Assembly (NCBI GenBank): GCA_016208965.1
Contig: JACQXB010000008.1
Coordinates: 1 to 60,010 of the forward strand
Source: Nitrospirota bacterium
Lineage (GTDB): Bacteria; Nitrospirota; Thermodesulfovibrionia; UBA6902; DSMQ01
DNA length: 60,010 nucleotides
Direction of reading: 5' to 3'
This document shows positions 47,229 to 57,293 of the stretch, in pieces. Position 1 is the stretch's first letter, and every line of letters starts with the position of its first letter. The notes under the pieces were generated by a model. It had not been told where the DNA came from. It was given only the letters and a program-made list of their open reading frames with translations, and did no database searches. A program made the position numbers and the translations under genes.

Positions 47229-48686
47229 ATGTTTTCAAATCAGAAGAGCATTTTGAATTTTTTTGCTGTTCTTTTATTTGGCGCATTTTTTATAGTTTCT
47301 GCTGTGATACCTTTGCCTGTATGTGCAGAAACCTCGCCAAAGATTTCTGCAGAATCTATAAACATTTTAACAAAAACAAATCAGGCACTGTCAGAAATAG
47401 TAGAAGCAGTAAAACCTGTTGTTGTTAATATATCAACTTCCCGAATTATTAAGGTCCCACAGCATTTTGACCCATTTTCCAATGACCCTTTTTTTCGGAG
47501 ATTTTTTGGGGATGAATTCCTTCCGAAAATCCCAAGGGAGTATAAAACTAGAAGCCTTGGCTCAGGTGTAATTGTCTCTCCTGAAGGATATATCCTTACA
47601 AACAACCATGTGATTAAAGATGCTGAAGAGATAAAGGTTCTACTACCTGATAAGAGAGAATTTAAGGGTGAGGTTAAAGGAACTGATCCGAAAACTGACT
47701 TGGCTGTTATTAAGATAGATGCCAAAAATCTTCCAACCATTTCGTGGGGTAACTCTAATAAATTAAAGGTAGGAGAGATAGTGCTTGCAATTGGGAATCC
47801 CTATGGATTAAACCAGACTGTCACAATGGGCATAGTCAGTGCAGTTGGAAGGGCAAATGTTGGTATTGCAGATTATGAAGACTTTATTCAGACAGATGCT
47901 GCAATTAATCCGGGCAACTCAGGCGGTGCCATGGCTAATGTAAAGGGGGAGCTTGTGGGAATCAATACAGCTATATTCAGTGTAACAGGAGGTTATCAGG
48001 GAATAGGCTTTGCAATTCCCAGTAATATGGCTAAGGCTGTTATGGAAAGCCTTATTAAAGAGGGTAAGGTAATAAGGGGTTGGCTTGGGGTTTCTGTACA
48101 GTCTGTTACTCCTGAACTTGCACGACAGTTTGGCTTAAAGGAAGAATATGGCGCTCTCGTGAGTGATGTTTTTGAGAAGAGTCCTGCTGAAAAGGCAGGA
48201 CTCTTGAGGGGAGATGTTATTGTAGAGTATGAGGGTAAGAAAATTGAGGAACCCCTTAGCCTCAGAAATATGGTAGCAAGCACCGCACCAGGCACAGAAG
48301 TAGAAATTAAAGCCATAAGGAATGGCGAAGCGAAAACCCTTAAGGTTGCAGTCGTTGAACTTCCTGCAGAGATGCAGGTAACCCCAGACGCTGAATATGA
48401 GAATGTCCTGAAGGGGATAAGTGTGCAGGATTTAGCACCCAACATCTATCACCAGTTTGATATCCCCGTGAAGATAAAGGGTGTTATTATAACTGATATT
48501 AAACAAGGCTCGCCTGCAGAGGAGAAACTCATGAAGGGCGATATAATTCAGGAGATAAACAGAAAAAAGATAACAGATGTCAAAGAATATGAGAAAGCGG
48601 CTTCAAAAATAAAGCCCGATGAAAGCGTATTACTGCTTGTGTTCAGAAACGGCACATCAACTTATATAACGCTTTCTAACAAATAA
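47229..48686 (+). CDS. degQ: Periplasmic HtrA/DegQ serine protease
   Basis: A 485-aa protein with signal peptide, trypsin-like domain (His in TNNHVI, Asp in KTDLAVIKI, Ser in NPGNSGGAM) and two PDZ domains. Degrades or refolds misfolded envelope proteins. ATG at 47229 has AAAGGAGT. Follows guaB closely. The 3' end overlaps convergent larC by 11 bp. Confidence 0.95.
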   Translation: MFSNQKSILNFFAVLLFGAFFIVSAVIPLPVCAETSPKISAESINILTKTNQALSEIVEAVKPVVVNISTSRIIKVPQHFDPFSNDPFFRRFFGDEFLPKIPREYKTRSLGSGVIVSPEGYILTNNHVIKDAEEIKVLLPDKREFKGEVKGTDPKTDLAVIKIDAKNLPTISWGNSNKLKVGEIVLAIGNPYGLNQTVTMGIVSAVGRANVGIADYEDFIQTDAAINPGNSGGAMANVKGELVGINTAIFSVTGGYQGIGFAIPSNMAKAVMESLIKEGKVIRGWLGVSVQSVTPELARQFGLKEEYGALVSDVFEKSPAEKAGLLRGDVIVEYEGKKIEEPLSLRNMVASTAPGTEVEIKAIRNGEAKTLKVAVVELPAEMQVTPDAEYENVLKGISVQDLAPNIYHQFDIPVKIKGVIITDIKQGSPAEEKLMKGDIIQEINRKKITDVKEYEKAASKIKPDESVLLLVFRNGTSTYITLSNK

Positions 48687-49974
48687 CATCTCTGGTAAGC
48701 TTTTTCATAACATCTATAATTGGGATATTTAGCCTTTTTGCGAGCTTCTTGCAGTCCTCATACTCAGGGGTGACTTTTATAAAATCACCTCCGAGTTTTG
48801 AAATCTTTACATTTACTTTGCCGAATTCCGTCTCTATTGCCTTAAGTTCCCGCTCTAATATTTTCCTTTCTGTCTCATAAAACCTTAGCCCGATACTTGT
48901 TGTTTCTCTAAGAATTATTTTTATCAGGTCATCTCTTTTATGCCTACTACAAAGCACAGAAAGTAATATACCGGGTCTCCCCTTTTTCATTATTATCTGG
49001 GTCAAAAAAACATCAAGCGCACCTGCCTCAAATAGTCTTTCCATAACATGTTCATATGCCTGAGGATTCATATCATCAATATTAGTTTCAATGACTGTTA
49101 TCTTTTCGTCTGAAAATCCCCCCTCTTTTTTGTCATTCCCCGATTTAATCGGGGAATCCAGTTTGTCTTTTTCTGGATTCCCGTTTTCACGGGAATGACG
49201 TGGTGGAGGATTTTCTGTTTTCTGTCCAATAAAGACCCTCAACACATTTGGCTGATTTTTAAAATCCTTACTGCCTGCTCCAATGCCAATTTTTAAGACC
49301 TCCATCTCTGGCATTGTGCCAAGGCCCTGGGCAAGAGATGAAATTATGACAGCCCCCGTAGGTGTGGTAAGTTCCCGCCCCGGCGGGTAGCCTGAGGTGA
49401 CAAAAGACACATCAGAAGAATATACAGGGAAGCCCTTTAATAATTCAATGGTTGCAGGGGCAGGGACAGGTAAAGTGCCGTGTTCTGTTTTTACAGTGCC
49501 ACTTCCAAGGTTTAAAGGAGAAGAATAAATCTTGTTAATACCGAGAATATCAAACCCAATTAATGCACCAAAGATATCAATAATGCAGTCAACTGCCCCG
49601 AGTTCGTGTAAATGGACCCTATCAAATTTTTCACCATGTACTTTTGCCTCTGCTTCAAAAAGCCTTTTGAAAATTGATAAGCCTTTTTGTTTTATATTGT
49701 TCGAGAGAGTTGAAGCCTTTATTATTTTCTCAATATCTTTCCATTTTCTTGCATCTTGCATCTTGTATCTTGCATCTTGTATCTTAATATTGAACTTCGT
49801 TGCCTTAAACCCGGCACGTTTCACACTTTTTATATTTAATTTATATCCTCTAATTAGCAGGCAGGATAATTTTTTTTCAAGTTTTTGAGGGGACAGTCCT
49901 GCATCAATCAATGCCCCTAAAATCATATCACCGCTAATACCTGAAGAACAATCAAAGTATGCTAATCGCATCAT
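48676..49974 (-). CDS. larC: Nickel insertion protein LarC
   Basis: A 432-aa single-frame LarC (MMRLAYFDCSSGISGDMILG...; HLHELGAVDCIIDI). Inserts nickel into the pincer nucleotide used by lactate racemase-type enzymes. Two foreign segments are translated: a heptamer array (KIQDARYKMQDARK, 49749-49783) and a 68-bp palindrome giving RHSRENGNPE (49132-49199). Both lie in variable regions. larB is 1.6 kb upstream on the same strand. Confidence 0.92.
   Translation of the reverse strand: MMRLAYFDCSSGISGDMILGALIDAGLSPQKLEKKLSCLLIRGYKLNIKSVKRAGFKATKFNIKIQDARYKMQDARKWKDIEKIIKASTLSNNIKQKGLSIFKRLFEAEAKVHGEKFDRVHLHELGAVDCIIDIFGALIGFDILGINKIYSSPLNLGSGTVKTEHGTLPVPAPATIELLKGFPVYSSDVSFVTSGYPPGRELTTPTGAVIISSLAQGLGTMPEMEVLKIGIGAGSKDFKNQPNVLRVFIGQKTENPPPRHSRENGNPEKDKLDSPIKSGNDKKEGGFSDEKITVIETNIDDMNPQAYEHVMERLFEAGALDVFLTQIIMKKGRPGILLSVLCSRHKRDDLIKIILRETTSIGLRFYETERKILERELKAIETEFGKVNVKISKLGGDFIKVTPEYEDCKKLAKRLNIPIIDVMKKLTRDVIC
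49132..49199. repeat. 68-bp paired palindrome inserted in larC
   Basis: Same structure as 35631-35698, ATTCCCCG...CGGGGAAT and ATTCCCG...CGGGAAT. Translated in frame as HSRENGNP... and LDSPIKSGND. Flanked by further inverted arms GAAAATCCCCC / GGAGGATTTTC (about 49112 and 49207). Confidence 0.85.
49749..49783 (-). repeat. Five TTGCATC-type units inside larC
   Basis: TTGCATC x3 and TTGTATC x2 at exact 7-bp period; reverse complement of the GATGCAA units in guaA. Confidence 0.9.
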
Positions 49975-50062
49975 GGCAGATATTTATTCCTTAGCCCAGC
50001 CCTCCCCGACCTCCGCATGATATCGCAGATGGATTTGATGTAAGAGTTCAAGGTTCATTCCT

Positions 50063-50434
50063 TCACTTTCCATAATATCTCAAAATTCTCTCCCTATCCT
50101 CATTCTCCTTGTCACCTTTATAATAAATCTCTATTAGCTCAATTTTATCTTTTTCTTCAAGATAAGCATATATTACCCTGATACCGGATTGAACTCCTTT
50201 CCCTTTGAGAGAACGACAAGCGAATTTTTTTGCTTTATAGATTTTAGGATTTTCAAACCGCAAACCGGGAATCTGAAAAATCCCTTTGTTATCAATTTTT
50301 AACTTGTGATAAAGATTCAATTCCTTGAGAATAAAAATTTCCAAATCATCTTCAAGAGTTCTGAATCTCTTGAGAAGTTTCATCATATCTTTTTCAAACT
50401 CGGGAAGACAGGAGATTTCATGGAATATCTTCAC
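50063..50434 (-). CDS. RelE/ParE-like toxin
   Basis: A 123-aa protein. The C-terminal IRVIYAYLEEKDKIELIEIYYKGDKENED is the RelE beta-sheet/helix end. Overlaps the upstream antitoxin gene by 17 bp. A ribosome-dependent RNase role is family inference. Confidence 0.65.
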   Translation of the reverse strand: MKIFHEISCLPEFEKDMMKLLKRFRTLEDDLEIFILKELNLYHKLKIDNKGIFQIPGLRFENPKIYKAKKFACRSLKGKGVQSGIRVIYAYLEEKDKIELIEIYYKGDKENEDRERILRYYGK

Positions 50435-51200
50435 TGTACTCTCTTACCGAGTATGGAGGGGTTCTGTAAAAAACAGACTCATATTCAATAAACTTCCCAT
50501 TTTCTGTTGTTAACCATGGTACATCATTGTGAGAATAATCACTTATTTGTGAGGCATTCATATCACTAAGCCTGCTTAAAACCTCATCAATTACCTCAAT
50601 CTCATTTGCCTTTAGCTTAGAAAGGTCTGGTCTTTTTAAAGGCAAGTATTTGCTTTGCGGATATTTGAAATAATCAGTTGCGACCTTTATGATTTCTTTA
50701 TTATCAGTCATTTTCTCAACTATTTTTTTGAATTCTATAGGGGTAGGTCCATAGTGGTTTTTAATATAGGTTGCGCCAATTAACTGCTCCTCATACTTTT
50801 CATAAAAGTCAAAGTCAATAAAGTAAAGCAGTTTATAGATTACCGTCTCGCCGATATTTGGCTTTGAGCCAACCTTATTGAGGATATAGAGAAAAATTTC
50901 TTTAAATTTCTCCAGATTCTTTTGGGGAACATTTATTCTAATCTGAGGCTGCCGCACTTTTACTGCATTTTTACCTTCTTTCAAAACCACCTCTGGCTGT
51001 TTTGTCTGGTTCAACAAACTTTCAACAGAAAGGTTGAATATCTCTGATAGTTTTACCAGTTCGTCAGCAGAGATTTTTCTTTCGTCATTCTCTATTTGGG
51101 AAATTGCTGGACGAGAAACCTCTAACATCCCTGCAAGCTTCTGTTGACTGATTCCGGCATATTCCCTCAATTCTTTTATCCTCTGCCCAAGTTTAATCAT
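50418..51200 (-). CDS. XRE-HTH plus Panacea (DUF4065) antitoxin
   Basis: A 260-aa protein. Residues 5-60 are an XRE helix-turn-helix (ISQQKLAGMLEVSRPAISQIEN). Residues 115-250 match the Panacea/DUF4065 fold (YKLLYFIDFDFYEKYEEQLIGATYIKNHYGP). Panacea domains are chaperone-like antitoxin modules paired with many unrelated toxins. Here the partner is a RelE-like gene. The pair lies between larC and larB, so it has entered a nickel-cofactor locus. Confidence 0.8.
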   Translation of the reverse strand: MIKLGQRIKELREYAGISQQKLAGMLEVSRPAISQIENDERKISADELVKLSEIFNLSVESLLNQTKQPEVVLKEGKNAVKVRQPQIRINVPQKNLEKFKEIFLYILNKVGSKPNIGETVIYKLLYFIDFDFYEKYEEQLIGATYIKNHYGPTPIEFKKIVEKMTDNKEIIKVATDYFKYPQSKYLPLKRPDLSKLKANEIEVIDEVLSRLSDMNASQISDYSHNDVPWLTTENGKFIEYESVFYRTPPYSVREYSEDIP

Positions 51201-51220
51201 CCTTGCCTCCCTCCGCTTTA

Positions 51221-51250
51221 ATTATATATTAATGTAAGCTATTCTGTCAA
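51221..51250 (-). promoter_or_regulatory. Promoter of the Panacea/RelE pair
   Basis: Minus-strand TTGACA (51245-51250), 18-bp spacer, TATAAT (51221-51226); GGAGGG RBS before the ATG. Confidence 0.75.
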
Positions 51251-51276
51251 GACAATGTTTGATTTTAATACATATA

Positions 51277-51537
51277 TTACAATTCTCCCCTAAAAGCCTT
51301 TCTTAAAATCACCTGCGGTAAGGCATCTATTGCGGATTGCTGATTTAAGATTGAGGATTGTAGATTTTCAACCTGTGCCATTTTTTCTTTGAGGTCAGCA
51401 GCGATACGGTGCTGAATAGATAACGAGGGTAACGGTAAGGACAAATTATAAAAAATATCCTTCTCTAAATGTGGGATATTGGTTATTTCCTGATACTCCT
51501 TATTTGTAATCTTCCCTTGATCCTTCACATACATCAC
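51277..51537 (-). pseudogene. Chimeric remnant: HTH piece plus HsdS tail
   Basis: An 86-aa frame. Residues 1-30 (VKDQGKITNKEYQEITN) resemble a winged-helix end of Fic/helicase-type proteins. Residues 35-86 (LPLPSLSIQHRIAADLKEKM ... VILRKAFRGEL) are the C-terminal end of a type I restriction specificity subunit. No target-recognition domain remains. The GTG start overlaps the larB stop. Confidence 0.7.
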
Positions 51538-52286
51538 TGCTTTAATTTGACACTCATTGTATTTATCTTATGTGCAAGGACTCCCGCCCCAAACCCATTA
51601 TCAATATTCATCACTGCAATGCCCGGGACACAGGAATTAAGCATTGCAAAAAGTGCAGTTAATCCGCCAAGGCTTGTTCCATAGCCAATAGATGTCGGCA
51701 CAGCTATTATCGGTTTATCTGTCATTCCACCTACTACTGATGGGAGTGCGCCTTCCATACCTGCTACCACTACGATAGCATGCGCCTCCTTTAGATGTTT
51801 TGTATTATCCATAAGCCTGTGCAGTCCTGCAACACCAACATCGTAAACAGTGGTCACCTTACTTCCGAGGAAAGAAGCGGTTACAGCAGATTCCTCTGCT
51901 GTAGGGATATCCAAGGTGCCTGCCGTAAGGACAACAATGTTTCCTCTTTTTTTCTTTTCCCCTCCTATTGAAATTATGCCCGATGCAGGATGAAAAACAG
52001 CACCTTTAATCTTAATAGATTTATAAATTTTCTCTGTTGCCTTTGTAATAATGAAGCTTCTGCTTTTTTTGAACATCGCCCTCGCTATATTTTTTACCTG
52101 TTCTTCGGTTTTTCCTGATGCATAAACAACCTCAGGAACGCCCTGCCTGAGATGCCTGTGATGGTCAATCTTCGCAAAACTTAGGGACTCATATGGCAGA
52201 TGTTTTAGAGAGTCCATTGCCTTCTCAATAGATAAGTTGCCTTTTTTAACTGACTCTAATATTTTTAGAATCTTGGAATTATCCAT
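51534..52286 (-). CDS. larB: Nickel-pincer cofactor synthase LarB
   Basis: A 250-aa protein related to PurE (AIR carboxylase): DHHRHLRQGVPEVVYASGKT at the N terminus, then VVVAGMEGALPSVVGG and PTSIGYGTSLGGL. Carboxylates and hydrolyses nicotinic acid adenine dinucleotide in pincer synthesis. Separated from larC by toxin-antitoxin and hsdS remnant. Directly downstream of gpsA. Confidence 0.93.
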   Translation of the reverse strand: MDNSKILKILESVKKGNLSIEKAMDSLKHLPYESLSFAKIDHHRHLRQGVPEVVYASGKTEEQVKNIARAMFKKSRSFIITKATEKIYKSIKIKGAVFHPASGIISIGGEKKKRGNIVVLTAGTLDIPTAEESAVTASFLGSKVTTVYDVGVAGLHRLMDNTKHLKEAHAIVVVAGMEGALPSVVGGMTDKPIIAVPTSIGYGTSLGGLTALFAMLNSCVPGIAVMNIDNGFGAGVLAHKINTMSVKLKQ

Positions 52287-52296
52287 TTTTGACCTT

Positions 52297-53286
52297 TTAA
52301 AATTCAGGTCTTAAAGACCGTCTCATAAGTTCTCTTACAGCATCTGCAGGATTTTTGCCTTCATTTACTACCTTGTATATTTGCTCTACTATCGGCATCT
52401 CAACGTTATATTTTTTTGAGAGATCATAAGCTGCGTCTACGGTTGAAACCCCTTCTGCTACCATTGACATGTCAGAGAGAATATTCTTTAATTTAAGCCC
52501 CTGTCCGAGTTTAACACCAACTGAGTAATTTCTTGAAAGTGGTCCTGTGCATGTGAGGACTAAATCTCCAAGTCCACTTAATCCCCTGAAAGTTTTTTCC
52601 TTGGCTCCCATTGCAACACCGAGGCGGGTTACCTCTGCAAGCCCCCTTGTAATAAGGGATGCCCTTGCATTGAATCCAAGCCTAAGACCATCGGATATCC
52701 CTGAGGCAATTGCAATGACATTTTTTAATGCGCCTCCTAATTCAACGCCTAAGATATCATCATGTGTATAAACACGGAAATAATCTGTGTTAAGGAGCTT
52801 CTGAATATGCAAACCTGCGTCATGGTTATTTGTAGCAACAGTTACTGCTGTCGGAAGTTTTTTTATTACTTCTTTTGCAAAACTCGGACCCGAAAGCACT
52901 GCAGCCTCGTGCCCGGAGAGTTCTTTTAAAATCATTGAGACGGTCAAGAGTGTGCCTTTTTCTATTCCTTTAGAAGCACTAACAATTACAGAGTCTTTAG
53001 GGATAAATTTTGCAGCTTCCTTAAATACTACACGTGTAAATTGTGCTGGCACTACGTTTAAAATATATCGTGCGCCTCGGAAGGCATTTTCAAGGCTGTT
53101 TGTTGCCTTTAAATTTTTTGGCAGGGCAATATTTAATAAATATGTATTGTTTGTCCCCGAGCTATTTATTTCATCAGCAACTTCTTTTTCATATGCCCAC
53201 AAAGATATTTCGTAGCCCTTTTCAACAATAAGGCTGGCAAGCGTTGTGCCCCATGACCCTGCACCTATGACTGCTATATGGCCCAT
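52297..53286 (-). CDS. gpsA: Glycerol-3-phosphate dehydrogenase [NAD(P)+]
   Basis: A 329-aa enzyme: dinucleotide-binding GAGSWGTTLA, SASKGIE, catalytic Lys in ELGGALKNVIAIA, and SRNYSVG. Makes glycerol 3-phosphate for phospholipids. RBS AGGAAG. 20 bp after glnS. Confidence 0.96.
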   Translation of the reverse strand: MGHIAVIGAGSWGTTLASLIVEKGYEISLWAYEKEVADEINSSGTNNTYLLNIALPKNLKATNSLENAFRGARYILNVVPAQFTRVVFKEAAKFIPKDSVIVSASKGIEKGTLLTVSMILKELSGHEAAVLSGPSFAKEVIKKLPTAVTVATNNHDAGLHIQKLLNTDYFRVYTHDDILGVELGGALKNVIAIASGISDGLRLGFNARASLITRGLAEVTRLGVAMGAKEKTFRGLSGLGDLVLTCTGPLSRNYSVGVKLGQGLKLKNILSDMSMVAEGVSTVDAAYDLSKKYNVEMPIVEQIYKVVNEGKNPADAVRELMRRSLRPEF

Positions 53287-53306
53287 ATTCTCATCTTCCT
53301 ATATTC

Positions 53307-55007
53307 TTAACTTCCTATTTTTTGCTTCTTCTCTATTTTCGCCCATGTATCACGCAAAGTTACAGTGCGGTTGAATACAAGCTTATTCTTTGAAGAATCA
53401 GGGTCAACGCAAAAATATCCAAGCCTCTCAAACTGATACCTGCTATCAGGTTTTGCATTAGCCAAACTTGGTTCAACCCTGCAGGAATTTAATGCCCCCA
53501 TGGATTTTGGATTAATATTGGATTTAAAATCCTTGCTCTCTTCCACCTCATTTGGATCTGCCTTCAGGAAGAGATGGTCATAGAGGCGCACTTCTGCCTC
53601 AATAGCATGCTTGGCTGATACCCAGTGGAGCGTTGCCTTTACCTTTCGCCTGTCAGACGAGTCCCCGCCCCTTGTTTGCGGGTCATAGGTACAGCGAAGT
53701 TCAATTATTTCACCTGTTTTATTGTCTTTAATCACCTCAGCACACCTAATGTAATAGGCATACCGCAATCGCACCTCACGCCCTGGTGCTAAGCGGAAGA
53801 ACTCTTTTGGCGGGTCTTCACGAAAGTCGTCCCTTTCAATGTAAAGCACCCGTGAAAACGGAACCTTTCGTGTTCCCATGCCCTGGTCCTCTGGATTGTT
53901 TATGGCATCTAATTCCTCAGTTTTATCTTCAGGATAATTGACTATTACTACCCTGAGCGGCCGCAACACTGCCATAATGCGCGGGGCACGTTTATTTAGG
54001 TCTTCACGAAGGCAATGCTCAAGCAATGCTATATCAACAATGCTGTCTCTTTTAGCAACACCTATGCGTTCGCAGAAGTTTACCACTGATTCAGTGGTAA
54101 ACCCCCGCCTCCTTAAGCCTGCTATTGTTGGCATCCGGGGGTCATCCCATCCAATGACATAACCTCCCTCTACTAATTCCACAAGCTTGCGTTTGCTAAG
54201 CACTGTGTAGCTAAGATTTAGCCGTGCAAATTCAATCTGCTGCGGGTGATAGATATTTAACTGGTAGAGAAACCAATCGTAAAGGGGGCGATGGTCTTCA
54301 AACTCAAGTGTGCAAATAGAATGGGTTATCCTTTCAACAGAATCCGAAATACAATGGGCAAAGTCATACATTGGATAAACACACCACGTGTTCCCTGTCC
54401 TGTGATGCCTTGCATGAAGTATACGGTAAATAACAGGGTCTCGCATGTTTATATTCCCTGATGACATATCAATCTTTGCCCGTAACGTGCGTGAACCATC
54501 CGGGAATTCCCCTGTGCGCATGCGACTAAAAAGGTCAAGATTCACTTCAACAGAACGATTGCGATATGGACTCTCTTTGCCGGGCTCAATCAAAGTACCG
54601 CGGTATTCTCTGATTTCATCAGCGCTCAAATCGCAAATATAGGCTTTTCCCATTTTGATTAACTCTACAGCATACTGGTACATCTGCTCAAAGTAGTCAG
54701 ATGCATAACACAGCCGGTCACCCCAATCAAACCCCAGCCATCGTACATCTTCTATAATTGACTCAACATATTCCACTTCTTCTTTAACAGGGTTGGTATC
54801 GTCAAACCGCAGATTACAAAGTCCCCCGAATTCGGCTGCAATGCCAAAATTGAGGCAGATGGACTTGGCATGACCGATATGCAGATAACCGTTTGGTTCA
54901 GGTGGAAATCGTGTATGAACACGGCTGTTGTTTTTACCGGCGACTAAATCCCCGGTAATTATATCTCTTATAAAGTCAGAGTATCGTTTTGACTCCGATG
55001 ATGTCAT
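53307..55007 (-). CDS. glnS: Glutaminyl-tRNA synthetase
   Basis: A 566-aa class I synthetase: HIGH in [20 protein letters not shown] equivalent VLSKRKL, and two C-terminal anticodon beta-barrels. Direct charging by GlnRS suggests this organism need not rely only on the amidotransferase route. RBS AAAGGAAC. Confidence 0.96.
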   Translation of the reverse strand: MTSSESKRYSDFIRDIITGDLVAGKNNSRVHTRFPPEPNGYLHIGHAKSICLNFGIAAEFGGLCNLRFDDTNPVKEEVEYVESIIEDVRWLGFDWGDRLCYASDYFEQMYQYAVELIKMGKAYICDLSADEIREYRGTLIEPGKESPYRNRSVEVNLDLFSRMRTGEFPDGSRTLRAKIDMSSGNINMRDPVIYRILHARHHRTGNTWCVYPMYDFAHCISDSVERITHSICTLEFEDHRPLYDWFLYQLNIYHPQQIEFARLNLSYTVLSKRKLVELVEGGYVIGWDDPRMPTIAGLRRRGFTTESVVNFCERIGVAKRDSIVDIALLEHCLREDLNKRAPRIMAVLRPLRVVIVNYPEDKTEELDAINNPEDQGMGTRKVPFSRVLYIERDDFREDPPKEFFRLAPGREVRLRYAYYIRCAEVIKDNKTGEIIELRCTYDPQTRGGDSSDRRKVKATLHWVSAKHAIEAEVRLYDHLFLKADPNEVEESKDFKSNINPKSMGALNSCRVEPSLANAKPDSRYQFERLGYFCVDPDSSKNKLVFNRTVTLRDTWAKIEKKQKIGS

Positions 55008-55168
55008 TCAACAGTTCCTTTTTTGTTTAAATGAAATTCCGACAGTTTTATTAAAGCGTTATTTTAACATATAATGCGTTGTTTTCATTTTTCCATCTTC
55101 TTTTATATCTGATGCTTTTTTTAATAATCATCGCCTATATAAATAATTTTTAACTAAGTATTAACATC

Positions 55169-55198
55169 TTGATTTCATTAACATATGTTAATTATACT
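55169..55198 (+). promoter_or_regulatory. Promoter with 16-bp palindrome upstream of carbonic anhydrase
   Basis: TTGATT (55169-55174), 18-bp spacer, TATACT (55193-55198). The spacer holds the perfect palindrome ATTAACATATGTTAAT (55177-55192), a likely regulator site. Confidence 0.65.
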
Positions 55199-55230
55199 TG
55201 TCCATAATTCTTTAAAATGTAAAAGGAGGG

Positions 55231-55929
55231 GTGTCCATGTTTAGGAAAAAACGCTTTCTATGTTTAATTTTAATTCTGAGTTTCGTAAGCCTTGTTTCTG
55301 CCGGTGCAATGAATGGCGAGGAGGCGTTTAACAAACTAATGGATGGCAACAAGAGATTTATTTCCGGAAAGCCAGCCATAAAAGATATCAGCAGCGATAA
55401 AAGAAAAGAACTCTTAAAGGGACAGAGTCCGTCTGCTGTTATAGTTACATGCTCTGATTCAAGGGTATCACCGGAATTAATATTCGATCAGGAACTTGGA
55501 GACGTCTTTATTATAAGGACAGCTGGCAATGTTCTTGACTCTGTAGCTCTTGGCAGTATGGAATATGCAGCTGAACATCTCCATACTCCTTTAGTGGTTT
55601 TTATGGGACATGAAAAATGCGGCGCTGTAGCAGCTGCAGTTGACGCAAAAGGCGAGCCCGAAGGAAATATCGGAGAAATCGTAAAGAAAATTATGCCTGC
55701 TGTAAACAAAGCAAAAGAAAGAGGAGGGTCAAAAGAAGAGATTCTCAATAATGCAATAAAAGAGAATGTATTGTTATCACAGAAATATGCGATTGAGAAA
55801 AGTCCTATGCTGAAACACCTTATTGAATCAGGCAAACTGAAAACAGTTTCATCCATTTATCATCTTGGAAGCGGAGAAGTAGAGATATTAAGCAAAGACA
55901 GCAAGACTACCGAGCATAAAGGACACTGA
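55231..55929 (+). CDS. Periplasmic beta-carbonic anhydrase
   Basis: A 232-aa protein with signal peptide ([18 protein letters not shown]). Zinc ligands and dyad in CSDSRV and GHEKCGA; RTAGNV is conserved. Interconverts CO2 and bicarbonate outside the inner membrane. RBS AAAGGAGGGG. Monocistronic. Confidence 0.94.
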   Translation: MSMFRKKRFLCLILILSFVSLVSAGAMNGEEAFNKLMDGNKRFISGKPAIKDISSDKRKELLKGQSPSAVIVTCSDSRVSPELIFDQELGDVFIIRTAGNVLDSVALGSMEYAAEHLHTPLVVFMGHEKCGAVAAAVDAKGEPEGNIGEIVKKIMPAVNKAKERGGSKEEILNNAIKENVLLSQKYAIEKSPMLKHLIESGKLKTVSSIYHLGSGEVEILSKDSKTTEHKGH

Positions 55930-56123
55930 ACTTCAAAACTCAACAAACTTTTTATTTTGTCTGGCTTGCATTATTCTGCCAGCGCTGCCGAAGAACTCAT
56001 ACAACTTTATTGTCACATCTCCGCCTTATTGTAATCGTTATGATTATACCAGAACTTATGCCCTAACGGTATTCCCAGAATGGTGCGGGTTTATCTATTT
56101 GATTTATCTGCTATGGCATCAAG

Positions 56124-56558
56124 TTATAGAATCTTTGTTGGCAACACGGTAAAACTTTCTTTCCTCGCTGCTTCTCTGAGTCTGTGGTCAAAGCATACAA
56201 AGTGTTGTCCTTTAGGCTTTTTATCAGTCCAAACTATTGCAGCAGCCAACTGCAAAGAATCTGCAGCCCTCAACGAATGATTTAGGAGCAGGCGTACCGC
56301 TATGTCTCTTATATCCTCGCTTGGCTCAATCTCCGTCCATATAGTGGCTAATGAAGAAAGTATCTCCCATACCTGTTCTTCTTCTTGAGACCCCAAAAAA
56401 CCATCCCGGTGCAGGCGGGCAAACGCTGAATAGCATTCTACGAGGCTTCCCCACCACACAACAAGGGCGTTATCTTTTTTAGCAATATCTTGAACGATTT
56501 TGGTTTGCGGCTCTTCAATACATAATGGAATAACAGCAGAAGCATCCCAGAACTTCAT
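56124..56558 (-). CDS. VapC-like PIN-domain toxin
   Basis: A 144-aa PIN protein: FWDASAV (first Asp), LVECYSAF (Glu), [11 protein letters not shown] (Asp), VCFDHRL (Asp). Start overlaps the antitoxin stop as ATGA. Distinct in sequence from the PIN at 15404. Confidence 0.85.
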   Translation of the reverse strand: MKFWDASAVIPLCIEEPQTKIVQDIAKKDNALVVWWGSLVECYSAFARLHRDGFLGSQEEEQVWEILSSLATIWTEIEPSEDIRDIAVRLLLNHSLRAADSLQLAAAIVWTDKKPKGQHFVCFDHRLREAARKESFTVLPTKIL

Positions 56559-56848
56559 CTACCTTCCTCACGTTCTTTTAAAAGACTGGCCAGCGCGAGT
56601 CCTTTTTTATCTTTCGGTCTTTGCATTTTCCAGAAATCTTCCGGTAATGTCCCTTTACCAATACGGGCAAGCCCTGCCTTTTCCAATGTTAACAGGTGTG
56701 ATGGAATTTTCGTCTCGCCCCTTTTTAGAGGGATTATCTTTGCAATCGGCTTCCCCCTGTCAGTTACAATTACCTCCTCACCTGCCTTCACCTTTAACAA
56801 ATATTCGCAGAGAGACGCTTTTAATTTAGAAACCGCTGCCGTCTTCAT
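56555..56848 (-). CDS. Phd-type antitoxin
   Basis: A 97-aa protein with VSKLKASLCEYLLKVKAGEEVIVTDRGKPIAKIIP, the Phd/YefM fold. Partner of the PIN toxin. RBS GGAGGT. Confidence 0.88.
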   Translation of the reverse strand: MKTAAVSKLKASLCEYLLKVKAGEEVIVTDRGKPIAKIIPLKRGETKIPSHLLTLEKAGLARIGKGTLPEDFWKMQRPKDKKGLALASLLKEREEGR

Positions 56849-56881
56849 AAACTTGACCTCCGTGTTCTTGTTGATATGACT

Positions 56882-56910
56882 AATATAGTCTGATTTACAA
56901 GACTTGTCAA
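56882..56910 (-). promoter_or_regulatory. Promoter/operator of the Phd-PIN pair
   Basis: Minus-strand TTGACA (56905-56910), 17-bp spacer, TATATT (56882-56887). The palindrome GACTA-ATA-TAGTC (56878-56890) covers the -10 box, consistent with autorepression. Confidence 0.75.
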
Positions 56911-57021
56911 GACATAAAATAATTACAATGAAAATATATTAGAAAGTTGTTGAAAAAATTATATAACCATCAAAGATTATTCAATATATATTCAGAATTC
57001 TTAATTGTAGACTCAATTAAT

Positions 57022-57084
57022 TTTGTCGGGGCTGCTATTAAAAACAGCATGGCGGATGAAATATGGGAACAGTTGAAAAATTAG
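57022..57084 (+). pseudogene. Restriction endonuclease C-terminal fragment 1
   Basis: Encodes FVGAAIKNSMADEIWEQLKN and a stop. The bases 57022-57080 match 59669-59727 at 51 of 59 positions. It lies in an otherwise gene-free 445-bp stretch (56849-57293). Confidence 0.6.
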
Positions 57085-57293
57085 TCCCATTTTCAATTTT
57101 TGCACTTTTTGAACCTTTACACTATTGTTCTCAGATATAGTGGCTCTTTGCTTGTAAATGAAAAGTCTGTTGCCATTTAACATTGTTTTTGCGTATGATA
57201 TTTTTTAGTTTTTTAATTGATTAATGTTAATTTCTTAAGACTAACCCTGTTCTCATCGGGCATTCCGAATTTACAAGGACACAGAGGTGAAGT

